The position numbers were made by a program, and so were the translations under genes. 64,000 nt of DNA, from contig CAVOZI010000004.1 of the NCBI GenBank assembly GCA_963700895.1, positions 62,001 to 126,000 on the forward strand, read 5' to 3'. The notes under the pieces were generated by a model. That model made no database searches and was not told the DNA's origin. It saw nothing but the letters and a program-made list of their open reading frames with translations. Source of the stretch: Anderseniella sp963700895. Lineage in GTDB: Bacteria; Pseudomonadota; Alphaproteobacteria; Rhizobiales; Aestuariivirgaceae. Shown here piece after piece: positions 1 to 8,714 of the stretch. Positions within the stretch are counted from its first letter, which is position 1, and every line of letters starts with the position of its first letter.

Positions 1-2
1 AG

Positions 3-551
3 GGTGTTGTTCACTGGCCGCCACAGGGAGGAATCCGCTCTGTGCTGGTTGACGAGGCGTGCCTGCCTCTGGCGGACTCGAGCATCGATTTCGCACTGGT
101 GGTGCATGGCCTTGAACTGACTGACCAGTTGCCCGACATGCTGCGCGAGCTATGGCGGGTGCTGGCGCCACAGGGGCGGGCAATGTTCATCGTGCCCAAC
201 CGGCGCGGGCTGTGGGCGCGGTTCGATACGACACCGTTCGGGCATGGCCGCCCCTTCTCGCGCGGGCAGCTGACGACGCTGCTGCGTAATGCGCAATTCT
301 CTCCGTCAGGCTGGCAGTCGCTGCTGTTCGTGCCGCCATCGCAGCGTGGCTTCATGGTGCGCAGCGCCACCTTGTGGGAACGGGCGGGATCATGGATCGG
401 TCCGGGGTTTTCCGGCCTGATCATGGTGGAAGCGGTCAAGCAGGTCTATGCGGTGCGTGGCAGCAAGGAAAAGGCCCGGCGGCTGGTGCCGGCCCTGCGC
501 CCCAACATCCTGCCGCAGCCGGCGCGGACGGGTTTCGATCTGTCCGCATGA
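3..551 (+). CDS. SAM-dependent methyltransferase, 3' part only
   Basis: This is the C-terminal part of a class I methyltransferase-like protein. The frame is open to the window edge, so the true start lies upstream. The visible part has the late half of a Rossmann methyltransferase: an acidic-hydrophobic strand (SIDFALVVHGLE), then a helix and strand of the type LRELWRVLAPQGRAMFIVPN, typical of the post-motif III region. The SAM-binding glycine loop is outside the window. The last 60 residues are basic and carry no motif I recognise. Substrate is unknown. In related Hyphomicrobiales a similar gene sits beside glyoxalase II, but that cannot be checked here. It ends about 130 bases before the chorismate mutase start. 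Confidence 0.75.
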   Translation, partial: GVVHWPPQGGIRSVLVDEACLPLADSSIDFALVVHGLELTDQLPDMLRELWRVLAPQGRAMFIVPNRRGLWARFDTTPFGHGRPFSRGQLTTLLRNAQFSPSGWQSLLFVPPSQRGFMVRSATLWERAGSWIGPGFSGLIMVEAVKQVYAVRGSKEKARRLVPALRPNILPQPARTGFDLSA

Positions 552-679
552 GGCTTCCTGCCGGATGGTATTGAGGCTTCCTGTTTGCCTTTGATTTTTC
601 CGGGCGGCGACTCTAGAACCAGCGGACGGTGTTTACGCGGCGCAGGGTCGCGGCCAGGGTGAACGGGCTTTTGCCGAAC

Positions 680-1480
680 ATGGACAAACAGGCCGGGCAG
701 GCGTCTGAGCTTGACAGCATCAGGCAGGAGATCGACGGGATCGACGACGAGATCGTCGACCTGTTGTGCAGGCGGTTTGCGGCAAGCGGACGGGTGCGCG
801 AGATCAAGGCGGCGGCGCCCAAGAGCGCCATTCCCTACCGGCCCGGCCGTGAGGCCATCATCCTGCGGCGTCTGGGAGAGCGGACCGCCGGGCGGCTGCC
901 GGCGGGCGTGATCGACCGGGTCTGGCGAACCGTCATTTCGGCCTCGACCCGTCTGCAGGCGGATGTGCGCCTGGTGACCACGGCGGAGGTTCTCAACGAT
1001 GCCCGCCACCGGGCGGCGGTGGATCTGTACGCCTCGATGATGCCGGTCGAGAAGGCGCGCTCGCTGAAGGCCTGCATCGAGATGCTCAGCGCGGACGAAC
1101 CAGTAATGGCTGTGCTGCCGATGAAGTCGGACTGGTACGCCCAGATTGCGGGCATGAGTGAACTGACGCGCCCCAGGGCCGTTGCCGTAGTGCCGTCGGA
1201 TACGGGCAAGCCGTCGCGGGCGCTGGTGGTGCTTGGTTATGCGATCAGCGAACCGACGGGCGAGGATGAGACGCTGGTGGTGACGGCGGGCAAGCTGCCA
1301 AGGGATTTCGTGCCGAAGCCGGTGTGGACGATGAAGATCAATGATGACCTGCACCTGACGGCGGTGCCGGGATATCTCAATATCAGCGAACAGCCGCTGG
1401 TGGGGCTCAAGGGCAATGCGGGTCTTGCGTTGAAGGTCGCCGGGCGGTATCCGGCCGCGATGGAGATGAGCGAAGAATGA
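680..1480 (+). CDS. Chorismate mutase (AroQ type) with C-terminal extension
   Basis: Predicted to convert chorismate to prephenate, the branch point to phenylalanine and tyrosine. Residues 8 to 95 carry the all-helical AroQ fold, with LDSIRQEIDGIDDEIVDLL as the first helix, a conserved Arg/Lys set (VREIKA, YRPGRE) and a final helix near VIDRVWRTVIS. The following 170 residues are an extension seen in alphaproteobacterial versions; its role is unknown to me. I chose ATG 680; a GTG at 629 in the same frame would add 17 residues without a clear gain. The stop overlaps the hisC start as ATGA, so translation is probably coupled, and tyrC follows, giving a small aromatic/histidine operon. Confidence 0.85.
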   Translation: MDKQAGQASELDSIRQEIDGIDDEIVDLLCRRFAASGRVREIKAAAPKSAIPYRPGREAIILRRLGERTAGRLPAGVIDRVWRTVISASTRLQADVRLVTTAEVLNDARHRAAVDLYASMMPVEKARSLKACIEMLSADEPVMAVLPMKSDWYAQIAGMSELTRPRAVAVVPSDTGKPSRALVVLGYAISEPTGEDETLVVTAGKLPRDFVPKPVWTMKINDDLHLTAVPGYLNISEQPLVGLKGNAGLALKVAGRYPAAMEMSEE

Positions 1481-2587
1481 CAGAGCAAGCACAGGTGCCG
1501 CGCCCGCGTGACGGCGTGCTCGATATTGCGGCCTATGTGCCGGGCAAGTCCGGTGCGAAGGGCAACGGCAAGGTCCACAAGCTGTCGTCGAACGAGTCGC
1601 CTCTCGGGCCCAGCGCGGCGGCGCAGCAGGCCTATGCGGCCTGTGCCGGCGATCTGCACCTGTATCCGGATGGTGCGGCGACAGCGCTGCGCGAGGCGCT
1701 GGCCGAACTGCATGGCATCAATCCGGCCAATATCGTCTGCGGGGCGGGTTCGGACGAATTGCTCAACCTGCTGGCCTCGGGCTACCTGCAGCCGGGCGAC
1801 GAGGCAATTTATACCGAGCACGGTTTCCTGGTGTACCCGATCGTCATCAAGGCCAACGGCGCGACGCCGGTGGTGGTGCCGGAGAAGAACCTTGTTGCAG
1901 ACGTGGATGCGATCCTGGCTGCGGTAACCCCTCGCACCCGCATCGTGTTCCTCGCCAATCCCAACAACCCGACCGGGACCTATGTCCGGTTCGACGAGGT
2001 AAAGCGGTTGCACGCCGGCTTGCCGAAGGATTGCCTGCTGGTGCTGGATGCGGCCTATGCCGAGTATGTGCGCCGCAATGACTACGAGTTCGGGCATAGA
2101 GCTGGTGTCGCAGTCGCGCAACGTGGTGATGACCCGGACTTTTTCGAAGGCCTACGGGCTGGCGGGTCTGCGGCTCGGCTGGGCCTATTGTCCGCCCAAC
2201 GTGGCGGACGTGCTCAACCGCATTCGCGGGCCGTTCAACGTGGCGCTGCCTTCCATCGCAGCCGGTGTGGCGGCGGTGCGGGATACGGCGCATCTGACGA
2301 AGGCGGTGGAACACAACGATGTGTGGCTGCCGAAGGTGGCGGCTGCGCTTGAGTTCATCGGCCTCACGGTCACGCCCAGCGTCGGCAACTTCGTGCTGGT
2401 GCATTTCTCCGGCGATCATGGCAAGACGGCCGCGGCGGCAGACGCGTTTCTGTCCGGGCGTAACGTGGTGGTGCGCCGGATGGATGCCTACGGCCTGCCG
2501 CAGGCGCTGCGCCTGTCGATTGGCGACGAGGCCGGCTGCAAGGCGCTGGTCGCCGGGTTGACGGCCTTCATGTCCGGGACTGGCTGA
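1477..2587 (+). CDS. hisC: Histidinol-phosphate aminotransferase, frameshifted
   Basis: PLP-dependent aminotransferase acting on histidinol phosphate; homologues in this context may also make phenylalanine and tyrosine. The reading is split. The first frame runs from ATG 1477 through SSNESPLGPS, the substrate region GAGSDELLNLL and the NPNNPTGTY motif to about base 2088. The second frame continues with GIELV, the PLP-lysine region TRTFSKAYGLAGLRLGW and the C-terminal domain to 2587. The total span is 3n+1, so one base is extra. At 2086-2091 the sequence is GAGTTC; removing one T gives Tyr-Glu-Ser-Gly-Ile-Glu, as expected for the family. Both halves are well conserved, so sequencing error is more likely than decay. 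ATGA overlap with the mutase gene; tyrC starts 3 bases later. Confidence 0.85.
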
Positions 2588-2589
2588 GA

Positions 2590-3531
2590 GTGCCGATGGC
2601 GTTTGAACCGTTCAACAAAGTTGCCCTGATCGGGTTGGGTCTGATCGGCTCCTCGCTGTCGCGGGCGATCCGCCGCGGCAAGCTGGCGAAGGCAATCTCG
2701 GGCCACGCCCGGTCTGCCGCGACACGCGCGCGGGCGATGGAACTGGGCCTCGCCGACGAGATGCACGCCACCGCGGCGGGGGCGGTAGAGGGCGCCGACC
2801 TTGTCATCCTGTGCTCGCCGGTTGGCACCTACGGGGCGCTGGCGGCAGAGATCGGCTCGCACCTGCAGTCCGGCGCAATCCTCACCGATGTGGGCTCGGT
2901 GAAGAAGGCGGTGGTCAGGGACGTCGGTCCGCATGTGCCCGAGGGTGTGCACTTCATTCCCGGACATCCGATTGCCGGGACGGAGCATTCAGGACCGGAT
3001 TCGGGCTTCGCGTCACTGTTCGAGAATTGCTGGTGCATCCTGACGCCGCTGCCGGGCGCGGACGAAGCTGCAGTGGAGCGGCTGCGGGCGTTCTGGCAGG
3101 TGTGCGGGTCCAGCGTGGACGTGATGGATGCAGATCACCACGATCGCGTGCTGGCGATCACGTCGCACCTGCCGCACCTGATTGCCTACAATATCGTCGG
3201 TACGGCTGCCGACCTCGAGGAAGTCACCAATTCGGAAGTGATCAAGTATTCGGCCGGAGGTTTTCGTGATTTTACGCGCATCGCGGCCTCTGATCCGGTG
3301 ATGTGGCGGGATGTGTTCCTCACCAACAAGGACGCAGTGCTGGAGATGCTGGGGCGGTTCTCGGAAGACCTGTCGGCGCTGCAGCGGGCCATCCGGTGGG
3401 GGGATGGCGAGATGTTGCAGGAGTTCTTTACCCGCACCCGGTCTATCCGCAAGGGCATCATCGAGGCAGGTCAGGACACTGCCAAGCCGGACTTCGGCCG
3501 CGGAGGCGGCAGCGAGGGTGCGGCTGACTGA
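2590..3531 (+). CDS. tyrC: Prephenate/arogenate dehydrogenase family protein
   Basis: NAD(P)-dependent oxidative decarboxylase of tyrosine synthesis, using prephenate or arogenate. The N-terminal Rossmann loop is VALIGLGLIGSSLSRAIRR; further family blocks are ILTDVGSVK, the catalytic-region GHPIAGTEHSGP, and DADHHDRVLAITSHLPH with the conserved histidine. The C-terminal helical dimer domain ends near residue 290. The start may be GTG 2590 or ATG 2596; both keep the domain whole. It starts 3 bases after hisC, in one operon with chorismate mutase. Cyclohexadienyl dehydrogenases of alphaproteobacteria often accept both substrates, so I do not specify which is used. Confidence 0.9.
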   Translation: MPMAFEPFNKVALIGLGLIGSSLSRAIRRGKLAKAISGHARSAATRARAMELGLADEMHATAAGAVEGADLVILCSPVGTYGALAAEIGSHLQSGAILTDVGSVKKAVVRDVGPHVPEGVHFIPGHPIAGTEHSGPDSGFASLFENCWCILTPLPGADEAAVERLRAFWQVCGSSVDVMDADHHDRVLAITSHLPHLIAYNIVGTAADLEEVTNSEVIKYSAGGFRDFTRIAASDPVMWRDVFLTNKDAVLEMLGRFSEDLSALQRAIRWGDGEMLQEFFTRTRSIRKGIIEAGQDTAKPDFGRGGGSEGAAD

Positions 3532-3549
3532 GGTTGGCGCTGCCCCGGC

Positions 3550-4350
3550 TCAGTTTCGGGTAATCTCGAACGGACCCCAATACCACGTGCCGTCCTTCAG
3601 CAGTATGGGCAGCTTGTTGTTGTTGGCCTTGAGCAGCGGGAAAATGATTTCCTGCGCCGCGTTCATCTCGGTGTCGCCGAGCCCGGCGATGCGCTGGGCA
3701 AACCAGATAGCATCCAGATATTCGGAGGGCTCCGACATCAGCTCGAAGCTGCCATCCGGCTTGATGGTGCCATCGATGGTGAAGCTGTCGAGGCGCAGTT
3801 CCTGAAGGGCCAACTGGCTGGCGGTGGCGGTGACCATCAATGCATCGCTGGAGGTTTCATCCGGTTTCATATGCGCCTGCAGGTTGGCGATGTCGATTTG
3901 CTTTCCGCCGGGCAGCGTCAGTGTCTGGTTCTCGGCGAGCAGGGACGCCAGTGCCAGTTGGCCGTTGGAGGTACGGTGGCTGAATCGGATGGCATCGCCG
4001 GTCATTGAGATGCCGTTCATGTTGACAGGGCCAAAGATGGCGCCGATCACGTGATTTGCCTTCCACGCCTGGATGATCAACCGCAGCTTGTCGGCGCTGG
4101 CCTTGACGCCATACTGGTCAATGCGGGGCGACAGGCAGTCGACATGGATTCTGAACGGATAGCCGCCCCATTCGAGCGACGCGCAGTTGAGGGCAAGTGT
4201 ATCTGCTTGAAATTGGGCCAGCCGGTCTTGCGCTTGTCCACGGGCATGGAACCACCAGGCGGTCCAGCCGGCGGCGACAAGCAGAAAGACGATCAAGGGC
4301 GACATCATGCGCAGCGGGCTGATGCGCTTGACGGCCAGGGGGTCGTTCAT
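3550..4350 (-). CDS. DUF2125 domain protein
   Basis: Protein of about 266 residues belonging to the DUF2125 group, common next to tyrC in Hyphomicrobiales. One N-terminal membrane segment (MSPLIVFLLVAAGWTAWWF) is followed by a region predicted to be outside the cytoplasm, with the block LNCASLEWGGYPFRIHVDC typical of this family and its conserved cysteines. No catalytic motif is visible and the function is unknown. The frame is open to an ATG at 4407, but the ATG at 4350 has GGAG upstream and I prefer it. It converges on tyrC with an 18-base gap and is divergent from the ChaC-like gene. Confidence 0.8.
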   Translation of the reverse strand: MNDPLAVKRISPLRMMSPLIVFLLVAAGWTAWWFHARGQAQDRLAQFQADTLALNCASLEWGGYPFRIHVDCLSPRIDQYGVKASADKLRLIIQAWKANHVIGAIFGPVNMNGISMTGDAIRFSHRTSNGQLALASLLAENQTLTLPGGKQIDIANLQAHMKPDETSSDALMVTATASQLALQELRLDSFTIDGTIKPDGSFELMSEPSEYLDAIWFAQRIAGLGDTEMNAAQEIIFPLLKANNNKLPILLKDGTWYWGPFEITRN

Positions 4351-4477
4351 GGGTTCGATGAACTCCGGCGAATCGCCATACGGATGTTGATTGCAGCAGT
4401 GTACCATGTTGTTGCGAAGGCGCGGAATGTTGTAGGCAGGGGGCCATCACGGACAATGCGGACGGGACCTGTTGCAG

Positions 4478-5041
4478 ATGGATGAACCGCTTTGGGTGTT
4501 CGGCTATGGCTCGCTGATGTGGCGGCCCGGGTTCGAGTTCGAAGAACGCTGCGAGGCGGTGATGCATGGTGTTCACCGGCGGCTGTGCATCTACAGCCAC
4601 GTGCACCGCGGTACGCCTGACAAGCCCGGCATGGTGCTGGGGCTGGATCGCGGCGGCAGGTGCAGGGGCATCGGCTACCGGGTGGCGCCGCAACTGCGCG
4701 AGGACACCATTGCCTATCTCAGGGCGCGCGAGCAGGTGACGATGGTCTACCGGGAGCGCTGGCGGCCGATGCTGGTGAGGCGCGAGACGGGACCTGAACG
4801 GGTGCAGGCGCTGGTGTACGAGGTCGATCAGAGTCACGCCCAGTATGCCGGAAAGCGTACGGCAGATGAGCTGCTGCCGTATGTGCTGCAGGGACACGGC
4901 AAGGGTGGACCCTGCATCGAGTACATTGCCTCGACCCTAGATCACATCCGCGAGCAGGGCATGAGCGACCATCACCTTGAAGAGGTTCTGGCGCTGGCCG
5001 AAGCTGCACTTGCAGACTCAGGCGGCAAGCCCGGCGAATAG
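4478..5041 (+). CDS. Gamma-glutamylcyclotransferase, ChaC-like
   Basis: Predicted to release 5-oxoproline from gamma-glutamyl peptides such as glutathione. The N-terminus has the family signature VFGYGSLMWRPGF, which binds the gamma-glutamyl group, followed by RRLCIYSHVHRGTPDKPG and the glycine-rich LGLDRGGRCRGIGYRV. The length of 187 residues fits the ChaC family. ATG 4478 is chosen over a TTG six bases upstream. It is divergent from the DUF2125 gene, an arrangement I recall from other Hyphomicrobiales. Its 3' end overlaps by 24 bases the 3' end of the next gene on the other strand. Confidence 0.85.
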   Translation: MDEPLWVFGYGSLMWRPGFEFEERCEAVMHGVHRRLCIYSHVHRGTPDKPGMVLGLDRGGRCRGIGYRVAPQLREDTIAYLRAREQVTMVYRERWRPMLVRRETGPERVQALVYEVDQSHAQYAGKRTADELLPYVLQGHGKGGPCIEYIASTLDHIREQGMSDHHLEEVLALAEAALADSGGKPGE

Positions 5042-5464
5042 GGGCAGGGCGACTTGTTCGGCAAATCCGCTGTCAGCCTGTTTGCGGGGGGCAGGGCGGA
5101 TTGCCGGGCGTTGCGGGGCAACCCGCACCTGCAGGCCAAGCCCGGTGGTCAGGTCGTCCAGCACGCGGGCGGTGCTGCTGTCATCCTCGGCCAGCAGGTG
5201 AACGTGCACCTCGCGGCAAGCCGCATCAAGACTGCCCTGGCTGTTGACCGGAAGATCCCAGAACGGGGCGAACCGCCCGGCGCGCAACGGCTTTCGTGAA
5301 CCGTCCGCCATGCGGCAGACCTCGATGAACACCGCACCGGGCAGTGGCGGGCAGTCGTCCGGGCGGTAAACCGAGTGGATGTAGCGCTTGCCGGACGCCC
5401 CCGTCCAGTAGCAGAACCGGTCACCGAACTCGTTCTCAAGGTCGAAGGCGGGGCTGCATGACAT
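5018..5464 (-). CDS. Hypothetical protein under a putative LexA box
   Basis: A 148-residue soluble protein I do not recognise. The N-terminal half is compact and rich in aromatic residues and cysteine (FGDRFCYWTGASGKRYIHSVY, then PGAVFIEVCRM). The C-terminal 40 residues are proline- and alanine-rich and may be disordered. There is no signal peptide or membrane segment. ATG 5464 has AGGAG upstream. The best clue to its role is the regulatory site 25 bases before the start: GTTC-TACTTTT-GTTC on the coding strand, which fits the alphaproteobacterial SOS operator. I infer DNA-damage induction, not a specific activity. Confidence 0.7.
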   Translation of the reverse strand: MSCSPAFDLENEFGDRFCYWTGASGKRYIHSVYRPDDCPPLPGAVFIEVCRMADGSRKPLRAGRFAPFWDLPVNSQGSLDAACREVHVHLLAEDDSSTARVLDDLTTGLGLQVRVAPQRPAIRPAPRKQADSGFAEQVALPLFAGLAA

Positions 5465-5488
5465 GGGCGTTCACTCCTGTTCTGATAA

Positions 5489-5503
5489 GAACAAAAGTAG
5501 AAC
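5489..5503 (-). promoter_or_regulatory. Putative LexA (SOS) operator
   Basis: On the minus strand the site reads GTTC-TACTTTT-GTTC, an exact match to the direct-repeat GTTC-N7-GTTC operator bound by LexA in alphaproteobacteria, with the T-rich spacer common in real sites. It lies about 25 bases before the start codon of the 148-residue gene, where it would cover a promoter. A second GTTC at 5479-5482 makes a partial palindrome with the nearest GAAC. Confidence 0.7.
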
Positions 5504-5538
5504 AAAACATATCGCGTGTCAATGATGCAAGCGGGTGC

Positions 5539-7881
5539 TCAGCTGCACTTTGAGTAACCGCACGACAGGCAGGTGGCGCAGCCTTCCTGATAGACCAGTG
5601 CGGCCTCGGCGCATTTCGGGCACTGTCCGCCGGGCGCCCCGGCTTCACCCACCGCCATGCGACGGGCCTTGTCATGCCCGCCGGCGTCTTCACTGGAAAT
5701 TCCGGCGGCGCGCTTGAGAAAGCCGGTTGCCAGCATGTGCTTCTCGATGACGCCGCCAATCGCCGCCAGCAGCGACGGCACGTAGCGGCCCTCCATCCAG
5801 TGGCCGCCGCGGGGGTCGAACACGGCCTTGAGTTCCTCGACCACGAACGACACGTCGCCACCGCGCCGGAACACCGCCGAGATCATCCGGGTGAGCGCGA
5901 CAGTCCAGGCATAGTGCTCCATGTTCTTGGAGTTGATGAAGATCTCGAACGGGCGCCGCCGGCCGTCTTCGATGATGTCGTTGATGGTGATGTAGATGGC
6001 GTGGTCGCTGTCGCCCCACTTCAGCTTGTAGGTGAAGCCGGGCAACACCGGGTCACGGCCCAGCGGCTGGCGCATGTATACCACGCTCGCGTCACCGTCT
6101 CCTGGGGCCGGCGCGGGCGGGGCTTCCAGCGGCAGCGCGGACTGGGTCTCTTCGCTACCGCTCGCCGGTGCGGCCGTATCCGACAGGACCGACCCGGTTA
6201 CAGCATTTGGCCGGTAGGTGGTGCAGCCCTTCAGCCCAAGGTCCCAGGCCTGCATGTAGACATCGCGGAACGCCTCGAAGGTGATGTCCTGCGGGCAGTT
6301 CACCGTTTTTGAAATGGAACTGTCTACATGGGCCTGCAGCGCGGCCTGCATCACGAGGTGATCACGCGGGGCAAGCTCCGCGGCGGTGACCAACGCGTCC
6401 GGCAATGGTGCGTCCTCGCCGTGCAGCTGACGGAACAGGCGCAGGGCAAAATCCTCCACCGGCTCTATCCTGTGGCTGCCGTCGGGTTGCAGGACCTTGC
6501 GATTGTACTTCAGCGAAAACACCGGCTCGACACCCGACGACACGTTGCCCGCAAACAGCGAGATGGTGCCGGTGGGCGCAATGGAGGTCAGCAGCGCATT
6601 GCGGATGCCGTGCTGGGCGATGGCCTTGCGTACGTCCCCGTCAAGTTCCTTCACGTGGCCCGAGGCCAGATAGGCATCGCCATCGAACAGCGGGAAGGCA
6701 CCTTTCTCGGCGGCCAGTTCGGTGCTGGCCAGGTAGGCGGCGCGTTCGATCTGCTGCATCCAGCGCCGGGCCGTGGCGGCAGCCTCATCGGACCCGTAGC
6801 GCAGTCCGCACATGGCCAGCGCATCCGCCAGCCCGGTGACGCCAAGGCCGATGCGGCGTTTGGCGCGCGCCTCGTGGGCCTGCGCCTCCAGCGGGTAGCG
6901 CGACACGTCGATAACGTTGTCCAGCATGCGAACGGCAATGCGGGTGATGCGGTCAAGCTCGGTCTCGTCCAGCCGGGCTCCGGCGCTGAACGGCGAGACG
7001 GTCAGTGCCGCCAGGTTGATCGAACCCAGCAGGCAGGCGCCGTAGGGCGGCAAGGGTTGCTCGCCGCAGGGATTGGTGGCGTGAATGGTTTCGCAATAGG
7101 CAAGATTGTTGCGGGCATTGATGCGGTCGATGAAGATCACGCCCGGTTCGGCATAATCATAGGTGGAGCGCATGATGCGGTCCCACAGGTCCCGGGCACG
7201 GATGGTACGGTAAACCTTGCCGCCAAAGACAAGATCCCAGTCCGAATCGTCCTTCACCGCGGCCATGAAGGCATCGGTCACAAGAACCGACAGGTTGAAC
7301 ATGCGCAGCCGCCCGGCATCCTGCTTGGCGGTAATGAAGTCCTCGATGTCGGGGTGGTCGCAGCGCATCGTCGCCATCATGGCGCCACGGCGGGAACCCG
7401 CGGACATGATGGTGCGGCACATGGCGTTCCAGACGTCCATGAAGCTCAACGGGCCCGAGGCATCGGCGCCGACGCCCCTTACCGGCGCGCCCTTGGGCCG
7501 CAGCGTGGAGAAGTCGTGGCCGATCCCACCGCCCTGCTGCATGGTCAGCGCCGCCTCGCGCAGGCCGTCGAAGATGGCGCTCATGTTGTCTTCGATCTTG
7601 CCCATGACGAAGCAGTTGAACAGCGTCACGGTCCGGCCGGTGCCGGCGCCGGCAATGATGCGGCCTGCCGGCAGGAACTTGTTGCCGGACAGCACTTCGT
7701 GAAACGCCCGTTCCCAGCGCCCGCGCCGGTGCGGCGCTTCCGGCTGCGCCAGCGCCTTGGCCACGCGGCGCCACGTATCGTCCACCGTTTCGTCGATGGG
7801 CGTACCGTCTGCGGACTTGAAGCGGTACTTCATGTCCCAGATTTCATGGGCAATCGGATCAAGTGCGGTCTTGTCGGTCAT
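5539..7881 (-). CDS. nrdJ: Adenosylcobalamin-dependent (class II) ribonucleotide reductase
   Basis: Reduces ribonucleotides to deoxyribonucleotides in the cytoplasm using coenzyme B12 to make the thiyl radical, so it is oxygen-independent. The 780 residues show FNCFV with Cys90, the active-site block NPCGEQPLPPYGACLLGS with Asn270, Cys272 and Glu274 and a second redox Cys283, the phosphate-binding region ALLTSIAPTGTISLFAGN, and a TSCPD-type domain near residues 610-720. The C-terminus CATCLSCGYSKC is a cysteine-rich tail used to re-reduce the active site. A PduO-type adenosyltransferase at 24.4 kb could supply the cofactor. Upstream at 7902-7916 is a degenerate LexA-like site. No other reductase gene is in the window. 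Confidence 0.92.
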   Translation of the reverse strand: MTDKTALDPIAHEIWDMKYRFKSADGTPIDETVDDTWRRVAKALAQPEAPHRRGRWERAFHEVLSGNKFLPAGRIIAGAGTGRTVTLFNCFVMGKIEDNMSAIFDGLREAALTMQQGGGIGHDFSTLRPKGAPVRGVGADASGPLSFMDVWNAMCRTIMSAGSRRGAMMATMRCDHPDIEDFITAKQDAGRLRMFNLSVLVTDAFMAAVKDDSDWDLVFGGKVYRTIRARDLWDRIMRSTYDYAEPGVIFIDRINARNNLAYCETIHATNPCGEQPLPPYGACLLGSINLAALTVSPFSAGARLDETELDRITRIAVRMLDNVIDVSRYPLEAQAHEARAKRRIGLGVTGLADALAMCGLRYGSDEAAATARRWMQQIERAAYLASTELAAEKGAFPLFDGDAYLASGHVKELDGDVRKAIAQHGIRNALLTSIAPTGTISLFAGNVSSGVEPVFSLKYNRKVLQPDGSHRIEPVEDFALRLFRQLHGEDAPLPDALVTAAELAPRDHLVMQAALQAHVDSSISKTVNCPQDITFEAFRDVYMQAWDLGLKGCTTYRPNAVTGSVLSDTAAPASGSEETQSALPLEAPPAPAPGDGDASVVYMRQPLGRDPVLPGFTYKLKWGDSDHAIYITINDIIEDGRRRPFEIFINSKNMEHYAWTVALTRMISAVFRRGGDVSFVVEELKAVFDPRGGHWMEGRYVPSLLAAIGGVIEKHMLATGFLKRAAGISSEDAGGHDKARRMAVGEAGAPGGQCPKCAEAALVYQEGCATCLSCGYSKCS

Positions 7882-7947
7882 CGCAAGGGCTCGGAACTTC
7901 AGAACAAAAAGTGTACAACAACACGGTGCAGAAGAAAAGCCAAAGCG

Positions 7948-8673
7948 TCAGCCGGGCGTGTGACCCGCCTCGCGCAGCAGACCGGCAGTGGCCGTCTCGA
8001 TCCTGTCCTCAAGCCGCGCCGAGAATGTCTTGCGGTCGAGCCCCGGTTCGATCGCCGGCAGGAACTCCACCACGATGGTGCCGGGCCGCCGGATGAACTT
8101 CCGCCGTGGCCAGAACAGGCCTGAATTCAGCGCGAACGGGGTGCAGGGAACACCCATGTGCATGTACAGCGCGGCAGCGCCCGGCTTGTAGTCCGGGGTG
8201 GCGCCCGGCGCGGCGCGGGTGCCTTCGGGAAAAATCATGACCTGCCGCCCCTCGGCAACGGCCTGCCTGGCGTCAGCCGTCATCTTCTTGAGGGCGGACG
8301 TGCCAGCCGAACGGTCAACTGCGATCATCTTGAACTTCAGGCAGAACCAGCCGAACAGCGGGATCAGCGTCAGCTCCTTTTTCAGAACCAGCGCCGGATC
8401 ATCAAGCAATGGCAGCAACGCGAAGATGTCCCAGAACGACTGGTGCTTGCCGGCCAGCAGGGCGGGACCATGGGGTATGTGCTCGCGTCCGCGGACTTCC
8501 ATGCGGGTGCCGGCGATAATCTTCAGCCACCAAAGGCTGGCGCGGGCCCACTGCTTCAGCGCCCACATCGACCACTTGCGCGGCGTGAACATGAACCAGA
8601 AACCGGCCACCAGAAAGATGATCAGGTTCAGGTAGAACACGGTGTTGAACAGCAAGGAGCGCAGCAAGAGCAT
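7948..8673 (-). CDS. 1-acylglycerol-3-phosphate acyltransferase family (PlsC)
   Basis: Membrane-bound lysophospholipid acyltransferase of phospholipid synthesis. One or two N-terminal membrane segments (LLFNTVFYLNLIIFLVAGFW) precede the catalytic HX4D motif HQSFWD. Other family blocks are ALVLKKELTLIPLFGW, and MIFPEGTRAAPG, the acceptor-binding motif. I chose ATG 8673, which begins just before the membrane segment; the frame is open further upstream inside ydcF, but those residues look noncoding. It follows ydcF by about 40 bases on the same strand and is probably the last gene of the ftsE-ftsX-ydcF-plsC series. Confidence 0.88.
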   Translation of the reverse strand: MLLLRSLLFNTVFYLNLIIFLVAGFWFMFTPRKWSMWALKQWARASLWWLKIIAGTRMEVRGREHIPHGPALLAGKHQSFWDIFALLPLLDDPALVLKKELTLIPLFGWFCLKFKMIAVDRSAGTSALKKMTADARQAVAEGRQVMIFPEGTRAAPGATPDYKPGAAALYMHMGVPCTPFALNSGLFWPRRKFIRRPGTIVVEFLPAIEPGLDRKTFSARLEDRIETATAGLLREAGHTPG

Positions 8674-8714
8674 GAGGTTGTCACGGGAGCCTGGCAAAGA
8701 AGGGATCGTCTGGA

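Noticed and set aside
6328..8124. A 598-codon plus-strand open frame
   Set aside because: Antisense to nrdJ, which has all catalytic motifs on the other strand.
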